Assembly: GCA_006226895.1 (NCBI GenBank)
Contig: SBFN01000202.1
Coordinates: forward strand, 1 to 9,323
DNA from: Deltaproteobacteria bacterium
Lineage (GTDB): Bacteria > Desulfobacterota > Desulfuromonadia > Desulfuromonadales > BM103
Length of the DNA stretch: 9,323 bases
Direction: 5' to 3'
Below, piece after piece: positions 5,767 through 9,323 of this stretch. Made by a program: the position numbers and the translations under genes. Position 1 is the first letter of the stretch. Every line of letters begins with the position of its first letter. The notes below the pieces were generated by a model. That model searched no databases. It saw nothing but the letters and a program-made list of their open reading frames with translations, and was not told the origin of the DNA.

Positions 5767-7053
5767 GTGGCCCATCACACTTCCCGTGCTTCTTATCAGA
5801 AACTGTCCAATCGTCTGAACCTTTCTCCCCAGGGCGCCCCTCCCTCAGAGTTGCTCTACCATATTCTCGACCTCCTCTTCAGCACCGAGGAGGCGGAACT
5901 GGTTGCCGCCCTGCCCCTCAAGCCCTTTACCGCTTCCCAGGCGGCAAAAAACTGGAAGGTCACTGAGGCGGCTGCCGAGAAGACCTTGCAGCGACTGGCT
6001 GGCAGGGCTCTGCTGGTTGATTTTGAACTCAATAGTAAAACTGAATATATTCTACCACCGCCTATGGCTGGTTTCTTCGAATTTGCCCTGATGCGAACCC
6101 GCGATGATATCGATCAAAAGATATTAAGTGAACTCTACGAGCAGTACATCAGCGTTGAGGACGATTTTATTCGCGAACTGTTTCTTACCGGCAACACCCA
6201 GCTTGGTCGGGTTTTTGTTCAAGAGGAAATCCTCAGCGATGAAAGTGCCTTGCATGTTCTGGATTATGAGAGGGCGACCGAGGTCATAGAGACAGCGACC
6301 GATATCGGCATTGGCCTCTGTTACTGCCGCCACAAGCGTCAACATCAGAACCGGGCCTGCGACGCCGAGATGGATATCTGCATGACCTTTAATACCGTGG
6401 CCTCCTCGCTCATTCGTAGCGACTATGCCCGTCGTGTCGAACCTTCTGAGTGCAAAGAGTTGCTGCACAAAGCCTGTGAGCAGAATCTGGTTCAATTTGG
6501 CGAGAATGTTCAGAACAGGGTCAGCTTCATCTGCAATTGCTGCTCCTGCTGTTGCGAGGCCCTGCTTGCCGCGCAACGCTTCGGTTATGAACATCCGCTA
6601 CATACCAGCAACTTTATCGCGCGGGTAGAGGATAACTGCAGCGGTTGCGGTCGTTGTCTCTCTTCCTGCCCGGTCAAGGTCATCTCTCTACAGGCCGAAC
6701 AGACTGATGGTTCTGGTTGTAAGCGAGCCGTTATCGATGAGGCACTCTGCCTCGGCTGCGGGGTCTGCGTTCGGAATTGCAGACTTTCCGCCCTGACAAT
6801 GGTCTCCCGAGCCAGTCGTGTGATCACACCGGTCAATTCAACTCACAAGAGTGTCTTGATGGCGATTGAGCGGGGCAAGCTTCAGAACCTGATCTTCGAT
6901 AATCAGGTGCTTTGGAGTCACAGGGCTCTTGCTGCGCTGCTTGGTGTCATCTTGAAGCTGCCGCCGATAAAAAGGGCGCTGGCTTGTGAACAGATTGGAT
7001 CACGTTACCTCGGCACACTCTGCGAGCGTTACGACGCCAGGCAGACGCCTTGA
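5767..7053 (+). CDS. Winged-helix-like N-terminus plus cysteine-rich 4Fe-4S ferredoxin-type protein
   Basis: The 428-residue product has an apparent helix-turn-helix/winged-helix-like region at about 28-95 (FTASQAAKNWKVTEAAAEKTL). A middle segment carries CYC (185-187), C198 and C205, and a dense cysteine run ICNCCSCCC follows (256-263). A bacterial two-cluster ferredoxin domain comes next, with CSGCGRCLSSCP (291-302) and CLGCGVCVRNCR (328-339); the second cluster's usual Pro is Arg. Both ferredoxin sites have four cysteines and should bind [4Fe-4S] clusters. The upstream cysteines could bind a third, unusual cluster. There is no signal peptide or membrane helix, so it should act in the cytoplasm in electron transfer or redox sensing; the exact reaction is unknown. 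The start is GTG at 5767 with a clear GGAGG RBS 5 nt upstream. It follows the cyclase on the same strand by 65 bp. The ferredoxin call is firm, the DNA-binding role is not. Confidence 0.88.
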   Translation: MAHHTSRASYQKLSNRLNLSPQGAPPSELLYHILDLLFSTEEAELVAALPLKPFTASQAAKNWKVTEAAAEKTLQRLAGRALLVDFELNSKTEYILPPPMAGFFEFALMRTRDDIDQKILSELYEQYISVEDDFIRELFLTGNTQLGRVFVQEEILSDESALHVLDYERATEVIETATDIGIGLCYCRHKRQHQNRACDAEMDICMTFNTVASSLIRSDYARRVEPSECKELLHKACEQNLVQFGENVQNRVSFICNCCSCCCEALLAAQRFGYEHPLHTSNFIARVEDNCSGCGRCLSSCPVKVISLQAEQTDGSGCKRAVIDEALCLGCGVCVRNCRLSALTMVSRASRVITPVNSTHKSVLMAIERGKLQNLIFDNQVLWSHRALAALLGVILKLPPIKRALACEQIGSRYLGTLCERYDARQTP

Positions 7054-7070
7054 ATGTCGGTATTTTTTGA

Positions 7071-7098
7071 TTGTCCTTCCTCCGGTATCAGGTAAGAT
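7071..7098 (+). promoter_or_regulatory. Candidate sigma70-type promoter for the small secreted protein gene
   Basis: TTGTCC (7071-7076) and TAAGAT (7093-7098) are separated by 16 bp, about 55 nt upstream of the preferred start at 7154. The 100-bp gap after the Fe-S gene makes an independent promoter reasonable. This is a consensus match only. Confidence 0.35.
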
Positions 7099-7153
7099 GT
7101 CCCTGGATGCAATAACCGATAAGAAGGTGTTTGTTTATTTTATGGAGAAGAGT

Positions 7154-7660
7154 ATGTCGAAGATGCGCTGGACCTTTTGCCCTTTGCTGAGTATCTTGAT
7201 GTTGGCGACCCTGGCCGTGGCCGGTGGTGTCGCGCCCGGAGAAGAAGCCCCTCAGCAACCAGAGGTCGTAGAAAAAGTGACCAGGACACCTGCACAAACA
7301 TCCGCAGCTGTCAGCAAAGCGCGTCAGGCCGTTGTCCCCCCGCCGCAACCCGTCGTGAAGCGAAGTACGCCCCCCAGAAGCGCTGCTCCCGCTCAGTCCA
7401 AAACGTCCGCTCAAGTCGACAAAAACAGTTGGCTGCTCGGCTCCCGCGAAGGAGAGTGTGCGCCTCTCTCCAGCACCAATCGCAAGACGGGCAACATAGG
7501 GACTTTCAGTACCCCACAGGAATTTGCCAAAAAAATGCAGCAGCGCGGCCATCAATCCTTTGTTCTTGATATCGGTGATGTTCGAGACCAGGTGGTGCGG
7601 GTCAAGGTTCCTGATATGGATTTGGATTTAACTTTTGTCAGGGCGGGGATGTGTCGTTGA
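7154..7660 (+). CDS. Small exported protein of unknown function with Pro-rich linker
   Basis: The 168-residue product begins MSKMRWTFCPLLSILMLATL and has a classic Sec signal peptide: basic start, hydrophobic core, and likely cleavage after AVA at about residue 23. A low-complexity linker rich in Pro, Ala, Gln, Ser and Thr (about 25-88) follows. The C-terminal domain of about 75 residues starts NSWLLGSREGECAPL and ends LTFVRAGMC-R. Its two cysteines, one at each end of the domain, could form a disulfide in the periplasm. I choose the ATG at 7154 because GGAGAAG lies 6 nt upstream; an in-frame ATG at 7142 is the alternative, and longer readings would overlap the Fe-S gene. I do not recognise the family. 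Two residue patterns (TPQEFAKKM and VKVPDMDLDLTFVR) look conserved-domain-like. It is monocistronic, closed by a strong terminator 25 nt downstream. Confidence 0.82.
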   Translation: MSKMRWTFCPLLSILMLATLAVAGGVAPGEEAPQQPEVVEKVTRTPAQTSAAVSKARQAVVPPPQPVVKRSTPPRSAAPAQSKTSAQVDKNSWLLGSREGECAPLSSTNRKTGNIGTFSTPQEFAKKMQQRGHQSFVLDIGDVRDQVVRVKVPDMDLDLTFVRAGMCR

Positions 7661-7685
7661 TTTACTCGTAGATTTTTCAATCTAT

Positions 7686-7716
7686 AAAGGGAGCCGTTCA
7701 GGCTCCCTTTTCTTTT
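7686..7716 (+). terminator. Strong Rho-independent terminator
   Basis: A perfect 10-bp stem AAAGGGAGCC (7686-7695) pairs with GGCTCCCTTT (7701-7710) around a 5-nt loop GTTCA, followed by TCTTTT. It lies 25 nt after the stop of the small secreted protein gene. The reverse direction lacks a clean T-tract, so it mainly serves the plus strand. Confidence 0.93.
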
Positions 7717-7751
7717 CGGGCTGACAACCCAAACAAAGGCTGTACGTATTT

Positions 7752-7859
7752 AACGCAAAGGCACAAAGGGGCAGAGAAAGCTTGCAAAGAAAACCACTTC
7801 AAAAAGCGAGAAGAATCACCCTTTGCTTTTTTTCTGGCTTTTCTTAGCGTCTTTACGTT
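7752..7859. repeat. Long imperfect inverted repeat of CGCAAAG type between convergent genes
   Basis: The left arm (about 7752-7790, AACGCAAAGGCACAAAGG...) is imperfectly complementary to the right arm (about 7821-7859, ...CTTAGCGTCTTTACGTT). The outer pairs align without gaps (AACG with CGTT, AAAG with CTTT), with G-T pairs and scattered mismatches inward and a one-base bulge. The centre is about 30 nt. From memory, similar AACGCAAAG...CTTTGCGTT elements recur between genes in Geobacter-like genomes. It fills the gap between convergent genes and may act as a terminator for the acyl-CoA synthetase, which has no other visible one. Confidence 0.72.
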
Positions 7860-7874
7860 GGCCTAACGAAAAGA

Positions 7875-9323
7875 CTATTTGAACAGCCGATCAATCAACG
7901 CCCGATACTTCTTCTCAATCACATGTCGCCGCTTCTTGAAAGTATTCGTCAACTCCTCGCCAACCGTGAACTCATGTTTGAGGAAATCAATCTTCTGTAA
8001 CTTCTCGTAAGGCTTGAAACCATTCTTGGCCTGCAGCAAGCGGTTGATCTCATTCTTAATCCGGTCGCGTATTGCGAGGTCTTCATGCAACTCTTCGGAG
8101 GTCTCGCCTGTATGACCGAAATGCTCGGTCATAAAATCCTTCAGCTTGTCCCAGTCCGGAACAATCAGGGCGCCCAGACCTTTACGATCCTGACCAACCA
8201 GCGCTGCGTCTTTGACGAATGGCAGCTGGCCGATTGCGCCTTCAATGCGTGACGGGTCGATATTCTCACCGCTGGCAAGAACAATAATTTCCTTGGAACG
8301 GCCAGTCAGGACCAGTTCCCCCGAGATCGTCAGTTTTCCCAGGTCGCCGGTGCGGAAAAAGCCATCGGCAGTAAATGACTTACGGTTTTCTTCGTCGTTA
8401 TCGTCGTAACCGTCAAAGACCTGTGGCCCCCGGACTTCAATATTGCCCTCGACACCAGGACCAACCTCTTTATCCTCACCGTCAACAACACGCAGCTCCG
8501 TGACGCCGACCGGGCGACCCAGGGTGCCGAAAATTTTGCTGTTGTACCCGCGACCGGCGATAGCCGGAGCGCACTCGGTCATGCCGTAGGCATTGACGAT
8601 GCGAATGCCGATGGCATCGAGCCAGCTTTCCAGGTAGATCGGCAAGGTTCCGCCGCCACTCACGGCCATACGCAACTGGCCGCCGAATTTATCCCGCAGG
8701 GGTGCAAGCTTCTTCTGCGCCAACCAGTAGGGCAAGGCGAGAAGAAGCATCTCGACCAGAGCAACCAGGTTGTGCCAGCTTCGCACCAGCAAGCTTGAAC
8801 GGCTGAACTGAGGCAGCTGTCCAGTCAGGTGGCGACGGGCGTGACGAAACCTGACTGAAGTTTTGACCAGCAGGTTGAAAATTGCAAAAGCGCGGGGACC
8901 TTTCTCCAAAATGGCGGCTGTGACTTTGGTATAGAGCGACTCCCACAGCCTAGGCACCGTCGCCACAAGGGTCGGATGATAAGTCACCAGATCATTGGAG
9001 AAGGTTTTCAGGTTCGAGTAAACAATACAACTGCCGCTACTCAAAGCCAGCAACTCGAGGGCCCGCTCGAAAATATGCCAGCTGGGCAGGATGGAAACCC
9101 ATAAATCTTTTTCGGTGATCGCGATCACCGGAGGCAAGGTCTCCGTGTTAAAGAGAATGTTGCGGTGGTTAAGCATGACACCTTTAGGCTTGCCAGTGGT
9201 GCCTGAGGTGAAGATGATCGTCACCAGGTCCTTCTGAGTGACTTCTGACACCATGCGATCAAAGCGTTTGAAATCAGCATCACTTAAGGTGCGGTCTTTA
9301 AGAATGTCGTTATAGGCATACAG
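7875..9323 (-). CDS. Long-chain fatty acid-CoA ligase (AMP-forming), C-terminal 482 residues; start outside window
   Basis: This enzyme activates long-chain fatty acids to acyl-CoA through an acyl-adenylate. The frame is open to the window edge; an ATG at 9254 is internal, because 23 in-frame codons precede it and it lies just before the nucleotide motif. Visible ANL-family motifs (fragment numbering) are the P-loop TSGTTGKPKGV (39-49), YGMTE (246-250), FRTGD (323-327) and the hinge GRSKEIIVLASGENIDP (341-357). A basic C-terminus, ELTNTFKKRR, holds the likely catalytic lysine. The segment GYNSKIFGTLGRPVG and the length resemble FadD15-type synthetases of about 600 residues, so roughly 120 N-terminal residues are missing. 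The product should be cytosolic or membrane-peripheral. The gene is convergent with the secreted protein gene. Family is certain; substrate chain length is inferred. Confidence 0.94.
   Translation of the reverse strand: MYAYNDILKDRTLSDADFKRFDRMVSEVTQKDLVTIIFTSGTTGKPKGVMLNHRNILFNTETLPPVIAITEKDLWVSILPSWHIFERALELLALSSGSCIVYSNLKTFSNDLVTYHPTLVATVPRLWESLYTKVTAAILEKGPRAFAIFNLLVKTSVRFRHARRHLTGQLPQFSRSSLLVRSWHNLVALVEMLLLALPYWLAQKKLAPLRDKFGGQLRMAVSGGGTLPIYLESWLDAIGIRIVNAYGMTECAPAIAGRGYNSKIFGTLGRPVGVTELRVVDGEDKEVGPGVEGNIEVRGPQVFDGYDDNDEENRKSFTADGFFRTGDLGKLTISGELVLTGRSKEIIVLASGENIDPSRIEGAIGQLPFVKDAALVGQDRKGLGALIVPDWDKLKDFMTEHFGHTGETSEELHEDLAIRDRIKNEINRLLQAKNGFKPYEKLQKIDFLKHEFTVGEELTNTFKKRRHVIEKKYRALIDRLFK

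Noticed and set aside
6986..7153. An upstream extension of the secreted protein starting inside the Fe-S gene
   Set aside because: It would bury the signal peptide behind 56 residues and overlap a well-supported gene. The start at 7154 has a good RBS and places the signal peptide at the N-terminus.
7752..7800. CGCAAAGGCACAAAGG as part of a GEMM-I (c-di-GMP/cGAMP) riboswitch
   Set aside because: The tetraloop-receptor arrangement and the second conserved stem are absent, the element lies between convergent genes, and it is better explained as an inverted repeat. The gaps before the Fe-S gene and the ATPase operon also showed no GEMM-like core.
9252..9254. ATG at 9254 as the true start of the acyl-CoA synthetase
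   Set aside because: The open frame continues upstream to the window edge, and starting here would remove the N-terminal domain found in all members.

Overview
The window looks like chromosomal DNA from a deltaproteobacterium of the Desulfuromonadales/Geobacterales type (inference). The evidence is a GAF-GGDEF cyclase with a Geobacter-like 'GHLVGS' signature, a cysteine-rich multi-cluster ferredoxin, moderate GC content and a CGCAAAG-type intergenic inverted repeat. No rRNA or other species marker is present, so this placement is tentative.

Region 1 (1-4487, minus strand) is most of a V/A-type ATPase operon. Read in the direction of transcription the order is H/G-like stalk subunit, I, K, E, C, F, A (the last cut by the window edge). 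This matches the Enterococcus ntp order F-I-K-E-C-G-A. Genes overlap or lie within about 25 nt of each other, so they form one translationally coupled unit, probably driven by an extended -10 promoter near 4519-4527. The subunit F gene is broken. A perfect 13-bp tandem duplication (383-408) shifts the frame in mid-gene, and the shifted frame has no stop, so it runs directly into the frame of subunit A. Deleting one copy restores a normal 106-residue subunit F.

Region 2 (4488-7053) starts with a 170-bp divergent promoter region. It is followed on the plus strand by a GAF-GGDEF nucleotidyl cyclase and a winged-helix/ferredoxin-like Fe-S protein. The cyclase has an intact GGDEF motif, but Ser240 stands where diguanylate cyclases carry the guanine-reading Asp. 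This Asp-to-Ser change is the hallmark of Hypr GGDEF enzymes, which make 3',3'-cGAMP. Its RxxD inhibitory site is also degenerate (RKIC). It is therefore a strong candidate cGAMP synthase rather than an ordinary diguanylate cyclase.

Region 3 (7054-7874) holds a small secreted protein of unknown function, a textbook intrinsic terminator and a long imperfect inverted repeat between convergent genes. Region 4 (7875-9323, minus strand) is the C-terminal part of an AMP-forming long-chain acyl-CoA synthetase whose start lies outside the window.

The genes do not form a single pathway. The two points of greatest interest are the Hypr-type cyclase and the duplication-broken ATPase subunit F.
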